DNA of 64,000 bases from an uncultured Bacteroidia bacterium (GCA_938086785.1 CALKCM010000003.1:91104-155103), one strand, 5' to 3'; positions 8,425 to 18,298 are shown, counted from the first letter of the stretch. A program made the numbers and translations. Notes: generated by a model from the sequence alone, not told the origin.

Positions 8425-10026
8425 TTACTTCACGCGAAGTAATTGTCCTATCCCAATGGTATTGCTCTTTAGTTTATTGAGCTTTTTTATACCAGCAATG
8501 GTTGTTTTGTATTTTTTTGCAATGGAGTAGAGGCTCTGGCCAGATTTTACCTTGTGAAACACCCGCTTGTTGGATTTATGGTTCTGGTCTATTTTAGGTA
8601 TAACAGGTAAATCTTTTCTCTTATTATCTCTAAAAATAGTGAGTCGCTGGCCCGTATTTAATTGGTCACTCGTGAGTTTATTCCACCGCATAATATCTTC
8701 GGGTTGCACGTCATAAGCCAGGCTTATTCGGTATAAGTTTTGGCCTCTTCCTACTTGGTGAATAATGCGTTTTGGCTTGTCTTCCAAAGGCCTGTCATCT
8801 GATTTTTTCTCTCTAGATTCCGATGCCTCTGTAATATAATTAGGAATGACAAGCGCTGAATTTTTCGCAATGATCACTTCGTTAAAGGCATTTTTAATGG
8901 CACTTGAAATAAGTTGCTCTTTTTTTCTGCATCCCTTGGCATTTAAATGCACTTTGTTTTTTTGGAGTAATCCACTATTCAACCATTTGTGGGCACCTCC
9001 TTTTGCTCCGCTGGCGGCATACCAATCTATAAATGCCGCATTTTGTGTAAAACTTGCTTTTTTAAAATCTTTAGTAAAAGCGCCTGTTTCGGAAAGGGGA
9101 TAGGAATACCTGTATGTTTCTTGGGGTGAAATGCATAAAATGGAAGCTTGCGAAGACCATTTCTTTAAATCTCTAAGGACTTTAGTCATTTCTGTTTTGG
9201 TCGTAGTTGAATGATAGGAATGCAACAATTGGGAAACACCAGGATCTATTACAATAAGTTCTGGCTTAATTTCAGTCAGGTGTTTTATCAATAAACTTTC
9301 CTTTAGCATCGCTTTAAAAACGCCACCTATTATAGGAATTTGATGTACAATTAATGCTGAAGTATTGATGGGTTCCAGATATAATCCATGCAAGGTAAAT
9401 TGAACCTGAGAAGAACTATTCTGAACGGTTCTTATTTCAATTGTACGTATTTGAGTTTCATTTAAGGAAAGTTCAAATACATCATCTGGTATTTTTGATT
9501 TAATAAGATAGGTTTCCTTCTCATTGATGATGACTTTTAAATCAAAGGAAGTTTCAGACTGTTCCGTAAGTATTTTTAAACGATATCTGTTTTTTGGAAA
9601 GGGCCTAGCGTATTGAAATATTAATTTTGCATCGCGCTGATTGGTATAGGTAACATAGCCTCCAAGACCTAGGCTTTTTTCTGGAGTCACTTCATGAATG
9701 AGTGAATAATTCCATTTCCCCAAAGCCCGACTATTGTAGAAGGGAGGATCGACTTGATTTGCAACGCAATAGGCATTTGCCAAACCCGGAATGACGAAGG
9801 CATGCGTAGAGTCGAAAAAATGAGTGGATTGAATTTCAAAACCGAGCTTATCTGTTATGTAAATTGCATTTTTTACCTTGGATAGCTCTTCTGATGTATC
9901 GAAAAAATGAAGTAAATGTGCCCTGTTTTGATATTGTGTCTTAAGGTACTGCGGCTTTAATTCTAGTTGTCCTAAAGCCATGTTACCAATGGTCATCGTT
10001 AGGAGAAGAGCGTAAATCCGAATCAT
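8425..10026 (-). CDS. Exported SGNH-hydrolase-like protein with two LysM domains
   Basis: A 533-residue secreted protein. The signal peptide reads MIRIYALLLTMTIGNMALG and is probably cleaved before Gln20. The middle part (roughly 240-400) has a PELIVIDPG strand and a late VHLNAKGC block resembling the last conserved block of SGNH/GDSL esterases (His plus Asn/Gly); an early GDS motif is not obvious, so activity is unsure. Two LysM peptidoglycan-binding domains follow at about 421-465 and 489-533, with a basic linker between. This suggests a wall-bound enzyme, perhaps a peptidoglycan O-acetyl esterase, which is inference. It is convergent with the DUF218 gene; gatB lies upstream on the same strand, 67 bases away. 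Confidence 0.75.
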   Translation of the reverse strand: MIRIYALLLTMTIGNMALGQLELKPQYLKTQYQNRAHLLHFFDTSEELSKVKNAIYITDKLGFEIQSTHFFDSTHAFVIPGLANAYCVANQVDPPFYNSRALGKWNYSLIHEVTPEKSLGLGGYVTYTNQRDAKLIFQYARPFPKNRYRLKILTEQSETSFDLKVIINEKETYLIKSKIPDDVFELSLNETQIRTIEIRTVQNSSSQVQFTLHGLYLEPINTSALIVHQIPIIGGVFKAMLKESLLIKHLTEIKPELIVIDPGVSQLLHSYHSTTTKTEMTKVLRDLKKWSSQASILCISPQETYRYSYPLSETGAFTKDFKKASFTQNAAFIDWYAASGAKGGAHKWLNSGLLQKNKVHLNAKGCRKKEQLISSAIKNAFNEVIIAKNSALVIPNYITEASESREKKSDDRPLEDKPKRIIHQVGRGQNLYRISLAYDVQPEDIMRWNKLTSDQLNTGQRLTIFRDNKRKDLPVIPKIDQNHKSNKRVFHKVKSGQSLYSIAKKYKTTIAGIKKLNKLKSNTIGIGQLLRVK

Positions 10027-10093
10027 TTATATGTCAATCAAAATACGAAAATGGGCTGAATAAAAGAATTTCTTCTTTTAAACGCTTCTTTTT

Positions 10094-11536
10094 CTAGTTG
10101 TTCAGTTTTTGGTTAAGCACTTGATTAACCATTTTGGGGTTTAATTTTCCTTTTCCTCGTTTCATGCACTCCCCAACAAAAAGACCGAGTAATCCTTTTT
10201 TTCCAGACTTATATGCCTGCACTTTATCGGAATATTCTTCAAGAACTTCCGCCACAATTTCTTCAACTAAGCTGCTATCTGTCGATTGTACTAGTCCAAG
10301 TATACTGGCAGCTTCCATTGGGCTTACTTCTAGATTCTCTATTAAGTAAGGGAATAGTTTTTTAGCCGCCACAGAGTGACTCACCGTCTCTTTATCCACT
10401 AATGCTATAATATCGGCAATGGTTTTTGCAGCAAGTTTAAAATCAGAAATGTCAATGGCATGTTCATTTAAATATCCTTTTATGTTTACGGATAACCAGT
10501 TGGCTGCCGATTTATAGTTTTTAGTATGTTTAGTTATTTCCTCAAAATAGCGCGCAATATGCTTTTCGTCAATCAAAACTCCTGCATCATATTCGCTGAG
10601 TCCAAAAGATTGAGTAAATTTATCAAAAAGTTCCTCAGGCAAGGGAGGCATCTCATTCCGAATGTTCTTTAAATGTGCATCGGTAATATGAGTAGGGGGT
10701 AAATCAGGCTCAGGAAAATACCTGTAATCATTGACCATTTCCTTTTTTCTCATGCTAAAAGTCTTACCCTTCAACGCATTAAAACCTCTAGTTTCACCAA
10801 AAACAGTACCTCCAGCTTGAATTAATTCGGTTTGCCTAATAATTTCATGTTCTATTGCTCGTTTTACATTGCTAATAGAATTCATGTTCTTGACTTCTAC
10901 TTTCGTTCCAAATGTGCTAGATCCTTTGGGCATGACAGAAACGTTTGCATCGCATCTTAAACTTCCTTCTTCCATGTTTCCATCACATATTTCCAAGTAC
11001 CTAACCAATCGGCGTACTTCAGTTACAAATGCATAGGCTTCTTCTGCATTTTTAATATCTGGTTCAGTTACAATTTCTACGAGGGGAGTTCCCGCTCTGT
11101 TATAATCAATTAAGCTATCTGTTAAATCTTGATCATGCATGCTTTTACCCGTATCCTCCTCCATATGAATACGCGTAAGGGCAATTTCTTTTTGGCCGGT
11201 GGGCGTTTTAATTTTCACTCTTCCGCCATTGCAAATAGGTGTATCAAACTGAGTGATTTGATAGCCTTTGGGTAAATCTGCGTAAAAGTAATTTTTTCTG
11301 GAATATTGATTTTCTCTGCGGATATCAGAATTGAGTGCCAAGCCCAGTTTAATAGCATTATTAATGGCCATAGCGTTGTGCATGGGAAGGGTGCCAGGGT
11401 GTGCTAAGTTTATAACACTTAGTTGGGTATTAGGCATGCCTCCGTACGCTGCACTTTCGCCTGAGAAGGCTTTTGTTTTAGTTAAAAGCTGCACGTGAAT
11501 CTCTAGCCCTATGACTGCTTCGAATTCTATATCCAT
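10094..11536 (-). CDS. gatB: Asp-tRNA(Asn)/Glu-tRNA(Gln) amidotransferase subunit B
   Basis: Subunit of the GatCAB complex that converts mischarged Glu-tRNA(Gln) or Asp-tRNA(Asn) to the amidated form. The 480 residues match the usual length. It starts EAVIGLEIHVQL and contains FYADLPKGYQITQFD, IHMEEDTGKS, DYNRAGTPLVEIVTEPD and DYRYFPEPDLPP, all hallmarks of the GatB kinase-like domain, followed by the helical and YqeY-like tail that binds tRNA. gatA and gatC are not nearby, as is common in this phylum. Confidence 0.97.
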   Translation of the reverse strand: MDIEFEAVIGLEIHVQLLTKTKAFSGESAAYGGMPNTQLSVINLAHPGTLPMHNAMAINNAIKLGLALNSDIRRENQYSRKNYFYADLPKGYQITQFDTPICNGGRVKIKTPTGQKEIALTRIHMEEDTGKSMHDQDLTDSLIDYNRAGTPLVEIVTEPDIKNAEEAYAFVTEVRRLVRYLEICDGNMEEGSLRCDANVSVMPKGSSTFGTKVEVKNMNSISNVKRAIEHEIIRQTELIQAGGTVFGETRGFNALKGKTFSMRKKEMVNDYRYFPEPDLPPTHITDAHLKNIRNEMPPLPEELFDKFTQSFGLSEYDAGVLIDEKHIARYFEEITKHTKNYKSAANWLSVNIKGYLNEHAIDISDFKLAAKTIADIIALVDKETVSHSVAAKKLFPYLIENLEVSPMEAASILGLVQSTDSSLVEEIVAEVLEEYSDKVQAYKSGKKGLLGLFVGECMKRGKGKLNPKMVNQVLNQKLNN

Positions 11537-11656
11537 CTCCTACAAAAGTAAAATAGTATTCTTAAACTAAGGCATGGATAGACTATTACTTTATGCAGAT
11601 GTTTTTTTTTCATTATTTTCATGCATTTGATTGATTGCTTAGTATTTTCGTGCAGG

Positions 11657-12469
11657 ATGAAAAATTGGCTAAATCAAGAGATTTTTACGGTTGGAGTGCA
11701 TAATATCACCTACGGAATAATTATTGGTCTTGCTATAGTATGGCTTATTACATGGCTTGTTATTCGATTAAGTCGATACCTTATTTTTAGGGTTCGCCGT
11801 TTTGAATCTGGACAAAAGCATGCCATATTTCAACTGCTGCAATACGTGATTATCATTACTGCGATATTATATAGTTTTGAAATTATTCATATTCGATGGA
11901 ACTTAATTATTGCAAGTTCTGCAGCTATTTTAGTAGGTGTTGGTCTGGGTTTACAGAATTTATTCAATGATTTTATGTCAGGAATCATTTTACTCATGGA
12001 TAGCACCATTCAAGTAAACAATATTATACAATTAGAGGATAATACCATAGGCAGGGTAGAAGATATACGTATGCGCACAACCACGCTTAAAGATCGTGAA
12101 GGTCGGTATATTATAGTTCCAAACCGCTTGTTTACGGGCAATAAGGTGGTCAATTGGACCATGGAAAAACAGTTGAATAGATTTACAGTTGAAATTGGGG
12201 TTGATTATTCCTCGGATGTTGATAGAGTAAAAAGCATCCTTTATAAGGCGGCAGAGAATCATAGCACGGTATCAAAAAAACCAGCTCCCATTGTACGGAT
12301 TTCAGATTTTGCAGAGTCTGCCATTGTCTTTGAACTTCTTTATTGGTCTTTGGATATTTTTTATATGGATAATCATAAAGCAGAAATACGCTGGGAAATA
12401 TTGCAAGAGTTTAGAAAACAAAACGTTACGATTCCCTTTCCTCAACGTACTGTACATATGCCAAAGTAG
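11657..12469 (+). CDS. Small-conductance mechanosensitive channel (MscS family)
   Basis: Inner-membrane channel that opens under tension and releases solutes after hypo-osmotic shock. From the ATG at 11657 it is 270 residues, a short family member with about three membrane helices (near 14-37, 58-77 and 84-105). The pore helix is followed by VGVGLGLQNLFNDFMSGIILLMD and the beta domain with DNTIGRVEDIRMRTTTLKDREGRYIIVPNRLF, both typical of MscS. An upstream ATG at 11621 would add twelve unlikely residues. The gene is followed by a bidirectional terminator shared with the cold-shock gene. Confidence 0.93.
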   Translation: MKNWLNQEIFTVGVHNITYGIIIGLAIVWLITWLVIRLSRYLIFRVRRFESGQKHAIFQLLQYVIIITAILYSFEIIHIRWNLIIASSAAILVGVGLGLQNLFNDFMSGIILLMDSTIQVNNIIQLEDNTIGRVEDIRMRTTTLKDREGRYIIVPNRLFTGNKVVNWTMEKQLNRFTVEIGVDYSSDVDRVKSILYKAAENHSTVSKKPAPIVRISDFAESAIVFELLYWSLDIFYMDNHKAEIRWEILQEFRKQNVTIPFPQRTVHMPK

Positions 12470-12503
12470 CTCTGTTTCGAGGAAACTAAAAAGTTTCTTA
12501 CAT

Positions 12504-12536
12504 AAAAAATCCTCTGCAAAGCAGAGGATTTTTTTT
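12504..12536. terminator. Bidirectional terminator between mscS-type gene and csp
   Basis: ATCCTCTGC pairs with GCAGAGGAT across an AAA loop, with A and T runs of six to eight on the two sides. It serves the convergent genes ending at 12469 and 12564. Confidence 0.85.
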
Positions 12537-12563
12537 AATGCTATAATTTTAAGATAGAAGTAA

Positions 12564-12755
12564 TTAAACAACTTTCACATTTACTGCATTTAGTCCTTTT
12601 TGACCTTCTTCAACATCATAACTTACGTTATCCCCTTCGGCGATTCTGTCAGTTAATCCATTTTGATGTACAAAAACATCTTTACTACCATCTTCTGGTA
12701 CGATAAATCCAAATCCTTTGGACTCATTAAAAAATTTTACGGTTCCGTTACTCAT
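12564..12755 (-). CDS. Cold-shock protein, CspA family
   Basis: A 63-residue single-stranded nucleic-acid-binding protein with one cold-shock fold, which acts as an RNA chaperone. RNP1 (KGFGFI) and RNP2 (VFVHQN) are intact and the start [15 protein letters not shown] is canonical. A perfect -7 element lies about 20 bases upstream, so the leader is short and lacks the long 5' region of E. coli cspA. The terminator is shared with the gene at 11657. Confidence 0.96.
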   Translation of the reverse strand: MSNGTVKFFNESKGFGFIVPEDGSKDVFVHQNGLTDRIAEGDNVSYDVEEGQKGLNAVNVKVV

Positions 12756-12775
12756 AATTGTTAAAAAATATGCCG

Positions 12776-12783
12776 CAAATGTA
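12776..12783 (-). promoter_or_regulatory. -7 promoter element of csp
   Basis: TACATTTG on the minus strand, a perfect TAnnTTTG match, 20 bases before the csp ATG. No good -33 element is seen at 19 bases. Confidence 0.5.
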
Positions 12784-12857
12784 AGGCTTAATCATCGAGA
12801 CTACCACTATTTACTTAAAATAAGTTTGTAAAGTGCTGGTTTTACTTGATTCGTTGC

Positions 12858-15800
12858 TTAATCAACACCCAGTTTGTCTTTAAATCTGATAATTTGTCTT
12901 GGACTGGCTTTCCGCAAGAAATATTCATCTGTTTTAATTTTATCATAGGATTCTGCAAATATTTCATTCAGTTTAGCATCACTGGAAAGTACGTAGGCAA
13001 AATTCTTTTGGAGGTTGATATAGAAATATTGATTATCTCCGTAAGTCATGTAAAGGTATATGTTTTCCCCACTGCGTTTGCTTTCTACAAGCATTGTCGC
13101 ATTCACCGATTTATGAATAGGAGTTCCGTCAAAATTAATAAGTTCGATAGCCTCATGACAATACATTCCCCTCAGGCGGCTATTCCATCTAAAGTTAGCA
13201 TTATTAAATATCATCTTATAATCGACTCCCTTTTTGCCAGCTAAAATATCTTTGAAAACGATGTTGTCAATGATTTTCTGAGCATTCTTTGGATTGTCTA
13301 CCATTTCTCCAATAGCATCTTTGAAGAAGGCATTGTTGGGAGAAATACTCCCTTTCCCTTTGCCTAAAAGCGCTGCTTTAAGAACAGATGTATACTCCTT
13401 TGGTAGAGGGAAATCTAGCATCATGGCCATTTTAAAGTTAAAAGTACTATCTCCTTTCATGCGATCTGCCGTACCCGCACTTTTAAACTTAATAATTTTA
13501 CTATCTATACCAAAATTGAGCAAGCCCTCTGCATGTATAGACTTATCTTTTTCGTTTAATTGGATAAAATTACCTTTCAAACCGCCGTTAAGGAGTTTGT
13601 CTTTGCTTCCTGCAAAAAAGCTATTCTTCTTCTTGTCGTAATAGAAAATACCCGTGTCATTGCTTACATCCTGATCTGAGTATCTTCGCTTCCAACTAAA
13701 AAATAACGGATAGATATGGCTGCTATCATTGGCAATAAAAAGTCCCACGTATTGGCGCTTATTTCTTTTATCTCTAGGATCACTTACTTCGATAATTACA
13801 TTTTTTGGATCTACTGTATTCTTGAATTTAATCCAGTTAGATGGAATAATATATGTAAAGTTCTGAAGAGGTTTAACATATCCAGTAAATGCTATATTTT
13901 GCTGAGTGGATTTAACATTGGCAAACCCTTTGTATCCAATTTTAAGATCAAGTGTAAAACTGTCTTTTTCGAGTAAGTTTCCCACTGCCGATATGTATGC
14001 TTTATCTGCAACAACAACACTATCCAATCGAAATTCTTGCTTTAAGCCATTGCCGGTAGTGTAAACATATTTACCTGAACCACGTACTTTCCATTTTCCA
14101 TACACCTTTATGTCCATGTCATATATCTCATGGAATTTATCTTGGCGATTAGCAATAAGTTTGGTTCCTTTCAAGATATCAATGGAGCCATTTTCTCTAA
14201 TTTTAGCTATACCATCATTGAGGTATAGTCGAGAATCAGCAACGTCTATGTATGGGATTTCTTCTACAGTTAAGCTGTAATTTTCTAAATCATAGATGCC
14301 TCTTTTGCCTTCGAATTGTAAACTATCCTGAGTAGGGTTGGTCGATCTAAAAACGGGTTTTACGCCAGCCATGCTTGGTCCAACTTTCGCTGTGATTTTC
14401 TTCTTGTCCATGTCCCAGAAGTAATCGTTTAAATTGGTTGCAAAGGTGTTGAATGGGAACAAGGTTTCCGCTCCTACATTATTGTTGCCAAATTTCCCTA
14501 TTCTTTGGTCAAAATCAAATGTTCCGTTAATATTATTCGACTGGAAGGCAATTTTAGTTGTATCGGCAGTATAAATTTTTAGGCTAGCCACTTTTGATTT
14601 TGACTTGTTGGGGGAGAGTTTCATGTCAGCACTTGATAGTTTTGCCAAATCCCACGACAGGGTACCATTGCCACTTAGGCTAGAGGGCGACTGTGTTATG
14701 CTGCCATCAAAGTCATACTTTTGCTTAAAAATTTTAATAGGTGTTTTGCCCTTTGTTACTTTATATTCATCCTGATATGGCGTCCATTCTACACTAGGTT
14801 TATCGGCATTAACTAGAGGGTATATGGAGTTTTCTGCTAGAGTAAATGATTTTGCTTGCCCTATGGTTTTATTGGGCAACAACAATATTCTCTCAAATTC
14901 GGTTTTACCTGTTTCATATTCTATACTTCCATTCTCCCCATAAAATCCTTCTTCACTTAGGTTCATCGTCATGGTTCCTTTTCCTTTGCCGCCATACATT
15001 GGATAGCCTTCGGCAGGGGTGTTTTTAATGAATCCTAGGGAGTAATCGGATTGAATAGAAGCTTTGTGCCTAAATTCTGGAAATATATTAGCACTAATAA
15101 ATGTACCGTCAAACTGGAGGCCGTCTAAAGCAAAGTTATCTAAACTATCAATTTCAAACGGGTCCACCTCAAATTTAAAGTTATCCGCGGTATAGGCTCC
15201 TCCATGAATATGTGGTTTGTCATATAGTATTTCTGAGCCTCTTAAAGATCGGAAAATAGGGTATTCTGGATAATTTTTTAATCCACTTTTATTAAAGGGC
15301 TTATCAATAAGTAAGGTTCCATAGATGTTTCGAAGCACTGATTTAATGGCTACATCTCCCTTCCCATTTAGATCTGGAAAGTACATACGCATGGAATCTA
15401 TTTGGGTATAGCCCATGGAGAAGGTGCTGTAATTAAAGGAAAACTTTTCTCCAAAAAAGTCAAATCGTCCAGCAGCTAATAAACCACCAAAATCTAGGGT
15501 TCTATTCCTTCGTACTTTTACTACTTGCTCTTTGGGGAATGCGATGACACTTTGTGAATCTGAGAAGAAGAATTTCTGAACTCCTTGTATTTCTAATTCA
15601 TTGTTTAAAAGGTTTAATCTGGCATTTGGTCGACTGGCAATGGTAGAACTTAAACGAATAACATCGTAGTCTCTTACTTTATTGTGGCTTTGAACTGCTG
15701 CAAAAAGTTTTAAACTCAGTGTAACACTGTCGGTTTTCGGGTCGTAAATAATGTAACCCTTATCGTGCAGTTCAATCATTGGCGTTTTTAAATAGGTTGT

Positions 15801-17246
15801 TCTAGATCCTATAAAGTCGGCGTATCCATCTAGGTGAAAAGTCCTTGTTTTGCGGCGTAAATTCCGAGAAAAGTAAGAGTTTAGCGCTTCTAATGGATGG
15901 ATGCTTAAGCCTCCTTTAATGCGGGAATAGAGCATTTCTTTATAGAAACTATTGGAGGTAAAGAAAGCGGCTTGGTCGTTGTTTGTATTATCGAATTTAA
16001 TAAAAGGAGTTTCTGTTTCCCAGATAAGCTGTTCTACATAGAGTTCCATTTTATGATAATTGGCATCAAAGGGTCTGCGTTGAAGGCCCTTGTCATTTCT
16101 AGATGCAATAAATAAGTTTTTATTAAATTTATAATTGATGGCGAGGCCGGGATGTGTAATATCTCCAGAGTCGGAGTGCACAATTAGTGATGCCTTGCTG
16201 CTTCGTGCAGATTCATTATCAATCTTAAATTCGTCGCTAATTATGGTAACTTTCTTTTTACCTTTAAAGTAAATGTGAATAGTGGTCGGGGAGTTGCTGG
16301 CCGTTTTTGTTATAATTTTTCTCCCTTTCATTGCATAGCCGCCTTCGAAGGTGGCCTTTTCTCCCACAATTCCTTTGATTTCTAGGGTGTTTTTAAAGGA
16401 ATAGAATTGGGGATATATTCCTCTAACAACTGCGTTACTATCCGTAGATAAAGATAATTTATCTCTGAACCTTCCGAGAATAGGCTTGCTGAAAAACTTT
16501 TCTCTATACAGTCGAACAGTATCAAATGTTAAATTGGTATTGTTAAGTTTTAATTTATATGCGTCAAACTCAACATAGGCTTTATCTGATTTAATCACTC
16601 GGTCAAAGCCAATGCTTCCCTTAGAACCTATCCATTGATTTTTACTTGGGTAAAACGAACCACTGGTATTGCGAATAACAATAGAGTCCATGGCACCTGA
16701 AAGTTTTAAATCTGTATTCTCGAAATCAATATGAAAATCAGATCCATCGAAATTAAAATTAAACGCTTTCGTGCTTACCGTCCATTTTTCATTTTTGGAG
16801 GAATAAATAAGCCTATCTTGAAATAAGTTCTTAGAAACTTTTAGGAATGATAAGTAACTTCGCTTGTCTTTATTAATTAAAACTTTTGAAATTTTTTGCC
16901 ATTCATCTAAGTTATGACTAGGTAATTTGTTTTGAACAAAGGCACCTATGCTCCCCAAAAAAAATTCAAAATAGGGCGTTTGAGGAAGTCCCTCAGCCAC
17001 CATATTGTTGCTTATTTTGATGATTTGTTCTTTTTGAAAAGGGCTAAATTTCCCTTGTTCCCAAGCATCGGAAAATACTTTGAATTCTTTTACTAAGACG
17101 GGATTGTCCGTTTGATTGAGGAAGTTTTCAAACTCTAAAATAAACTCTTTAGGATTGGTATTAAAGCTTTTCACCTGTGCTCGAATACCTACAAAAGTGG
17201 TAAGAAAACCAAGGCCTAGAAATAGAAATAACTTTTTCCTCATCAT
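12858..17246 (-). CDS. Very large exported beta-rich protein, function unknown
   Basis: A 1462-residue protein with a signal peptide (KKLFLFLGLGFLTTFVGIRAQ, cut near residue 24) and no other clear membrane segment. I do not recognise a named family. It starts with a helical region of about 120 residues (FENFLNQTDNPVLVKEFKVFSDAW). The rest is built of short alternating strands with many repeats of the type 'F-D-G-S / L-x-G / G-K-G-x', loosely like AsmA/TamB or LPS-transport beta-taco proteins; that resemblance is impressionistic. Two stretches with GKGKGTMTMNL and KAALLGKGKGSIS suggest internal repetition. It could be a periplasmic or outer-membrane-associated structural or transport protein. 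tpiA lies 64 bases upstream in the same direction, perhaps with shared transcription. Confidence 0.7.
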   Translation of the reverse strand: MMRKKLFLFLGLGFLTTFVGIRAQVKSFNTNPKEFILEFENFLNQTDNPVLVKEFKVFSDAWEQGKFSPFQKEQIIKISNNMVAEGLPQTPYFEFFLGSIGAFVQNKLPSHNLDEWQKISKVLINKDKRSYLSFLKVSKNLFQDRLIYSSKNEKWTVSTKAFNFNFDGSDFHIDFENTDLKLSGAMDSIVIRNTSGSFYPSKNQWIGSKGSIGFDRVIKSDKAYVEFDAYKLKLNNTNLTFDTVRLYREKFFSKPILGRFRDKLSLSTDSNAVVRGIYPQFYSFKNTLEIKGIVGEKATFEGGYAMKGRKIITKTASNSPTTIHIYFKGKKKVTIISDEFKIDNESARSSKASLIVHSDSGDITHPGLAINYKFNKNLFIASRNDKGLQRRPFDANYHKMELYVEQLIWETETPFIKFDNTNNDQAAFFTSNSFYKEMLYSRIKGGLSIHPLEALNSYFSRNLRRKTRTFHLDGYADFIGSRTTYLKTPMIELHDKGYIIYDPKTDSVTLSLKLFAAVQSHNKVRDYDVIRLSSTIASRPNARLNLLNNELEIQGVQKFFFSDSQSVIAFPKEQVVKVRRNRTLDFGGLLAAGRFDFFGEKFSFNYSTFSMGYTQIDSMRMYFPDLNGKGDVAIKSVLRNIYGTLLIDKPFNKSGLKNYPEYPIFRSLRGSEILYDKPHIHGGAYTADNFKFEVDPFEIDSLDNFALDGLQFDGTFISANIFPEFRHKASIQSDYSLGFIKNTPAEGYPMYGGKGKGTMTMNLSEEGFYGENGSIEYETGKTEFERILLLPNKTIGQAKSFTLAENSIYPLVNADKPSVEWTPYQDEYKVTKGKTPIKIFKQKYDFDGSITQSPSSLSGNGTLSWDLAKLSSADMKLSPNKSKSKVASLKIYTADTTKIAFQSNNINGTFDFDQRIGKFGNNNVGAETLFPFNTFATNLNDYFWDMDKKKITAKVGPSMAGVKPVFRSTNPTQDSLQFEGKRGIYDLENYSLTVEEIPYIDVADSRLYLNDGIAKIRENGSIDILKGTKLIANRQDKFHEIYDMDIKVYGKWKVRGSGKYVYTTGNGLKQEFRLDSVVVADKAYISAVGNLLEKDSFTLDLKIGYKGFANVKSTQQNIAFTGYVKPLQNFTYIIPSNWIKFKNTVDPKNVIIEVSDPRDKRNKRQYVGLFIANDSSHIYPLFFSWKRRYSDQDVSNDTGIFYYDKKKNSFFAGSKDKLLNGGLKGNFIQLNEKDKSIHAEGLLNFGIDSKIIKFKSAGTADRMKGDSTFNFKMAMMLDFPLPKEYTSVLKAALLGKGKGSISPNNAFFKDAIGEMVDNPKNAQKIIDNIVFKDILAGKKGVDYKMIFNNANFRWNSRLRGMYCHEAIELINFDGTPIHKSVNATMLVESKRSGENIYLYMTYGDNQYFYINLQKNFAYVLSSDAKLNEIFAESYDKIKTDEYFLRKASPRQIIRFKDKLGVD

Positions 17247-17310
17247 ATTATATAAACGTAACGAGCAGTTTACACTGCTTATTGTAACTAAAAATTCATG
17301 CCAAAGGAGA

Positions 17311-18072
17311 TCACTTGGCTAATTTATGAATATTAACAAAATCTCGGGGTTTCAAACTAGCCCCGCCAATCAAGCCTCCATCAATATCAATTTGGGATAA
17401 AAGCTCTTCGGCATTATCTGGTTTCATGGATCCTCCGTAGAGAATTCTTGTTTCCTCTGCCATTTCTACGGAGAAATGTTGAGCTACCCAATTTCTAATG
17501 AAAGAATGTACCTCTTGTGCTTGCGCTGCACTTGCTGTTACTCCGGTACCAATGGCCCAAATTGGCTCATAAGCAATGATTAAGTTCTTGGCCGTAACAC
17601 TTGTGTCTAACAAAGACTCGCTGAGCTGCCGAGATAAAACATCCCATAGTTGGCCAGATTCTCTTTGCTCCAAACTTTCGCCCAGGCAAAATATAGACAC
17701 CAGGTTATTTTTGATTGCACTTATAACTTTTTCTTTAAGGAAGGCATTGGTTTCGTTCTGGTATTCTCTGCGCTCGCTATGGCCTATGATGACATGGCTT
17801 ACTCCTAAGTGGTTTAGCATTTCTGCCGATACCTCACCAGTGTAGGCCCCATTTGTTTCAGAATGACAGTTTTGAGCTCCAATAAATAAGCTTGATCCCT
17901 GCACAAGTTTGCATGCTGAAGGCAATGCCAAATATGTGGGACATAAAACTATTTCTGAATCATTATTGCGCTCATCGCGCACCATTCCTCTAATTTCAGT
18001 GACTAAGGCTTGGCTTTGTTCCAATGAGCAATTCATTTTCCAATTACCAGCAATCACTTTTGTTCTTGTCAT
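17311..18072 (-). CDS. tpiA: Triosephosphate isomerase
   Basis: Interconverts dihydroxyacetone phosphate and glyceraldehyde 3-phosphate in glycolysis. The 253 residues carry all catalytic groups: Lys12 in GNWKMN, His98 in IIGHSERR and Glu169 in AYEPIWAIGTG, with the phosphate loop GGSMKPDN and the GGASL tail. The ATG at 18072 lies five bases after a perfect -7 element, so the message is probably leaderless. Confidence 0.98.
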   Translation of the reverse strand: MTRTKVIAGNWKMNCSLEQSQALVTEIRGMVRDERNNDSEIVLCPTYLALPSACKLVQGSSLFIGAQNCHSETNGAYTGEVSAEMLNHLGVSHVIIGHSERREYQNETNAFLKEKVISAIKNNLVSIFCLGESLEQRESGQLWDVLSRQLSESLLDTSVTAKNLIIAYEPIWAIGTGVTASAAQAQEVHSFIRNWVAQHFSVEMAEETRILYGGSMKPDNAEELLSQIDIDGGLIGGASLKPRDFVNIHKLAK

Positions 18073-18077
18073 AAGGG

Positions 18078-18085
18078 CAAAAGTA
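18078..18085 (-). promoter_or_regulatory. -7 promoter element of tpiA
   Basis: TACTTTTG on the minus strand, a perfect TAnnTTTG match, ending five bases before the tpiA ATG. The -33 element is weak. It lies between the DUF5522 stop and tpiA, making tpiA separately transcribed from recF. Confidence 0.55.
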
Positions 18086-18123
18086 AGATGAATAAAATGC
18101 TGCTTTTACTCAATTCATCCACA

Positions 18124-18297
18124 TTAAGTGGATGCTTTTTTTATTTTTTTCAGAAGAGTGCTTCCTCTTTTGTTTTTTGGAGAGTAAGGACAGTGTCTGC
18201 AACCCGTTCCACAACAAAAACCCCTTCTCTTATGATACTCACCCGTGAAAACCCAGAATCCGTTTTCTACATAATAATCTTCTTTTTCTTTTAACAT
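18124..18297 (-). CDS. DUF5522 small cysteine-rich protein
   Basis: A 57-residue gene: the ATG at 18297 starts MLKEKEDYYVENGFWVFTGE and the core reads GFCCGTGCRHCPY. The CC-x2-G-C-x2-C-P-Y pattern (Cys28, Cys29, Cys33, Cys36) is the mark of DUF5522, a widespread Bacteroidetes family of unknown function that looks able to bind a metal. The start lies one base after the recF stop, so translation is probably coupled to recF. A basic lysine-rich tail ends the protein. Strand choice is clear because the opposite frame is only a chance open frame. Confidence 0.85.
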   Translation of the reverse strand: MLKEKEDYYVENGFWVFTGEYHKRRGFCCGTGCRHCPYSPKNKRGSTLLKKIKKAST

Positions 18298-18298
18298 T

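Noticed and set aside
18115..18140. Hairpin with T-run on the plus strand near the DUF5522 stop
   Set aside because: No plus-strand gene reads into it; the T-run comes from the lysine codons of the DUF5522 tail.
18088..18294. Plus-strand open frame between tpiA and recF
   Set aside because: Low-complexity Phe/Ser-rich translation; the minus strand carries the DUF5522 motif in the same DNA.
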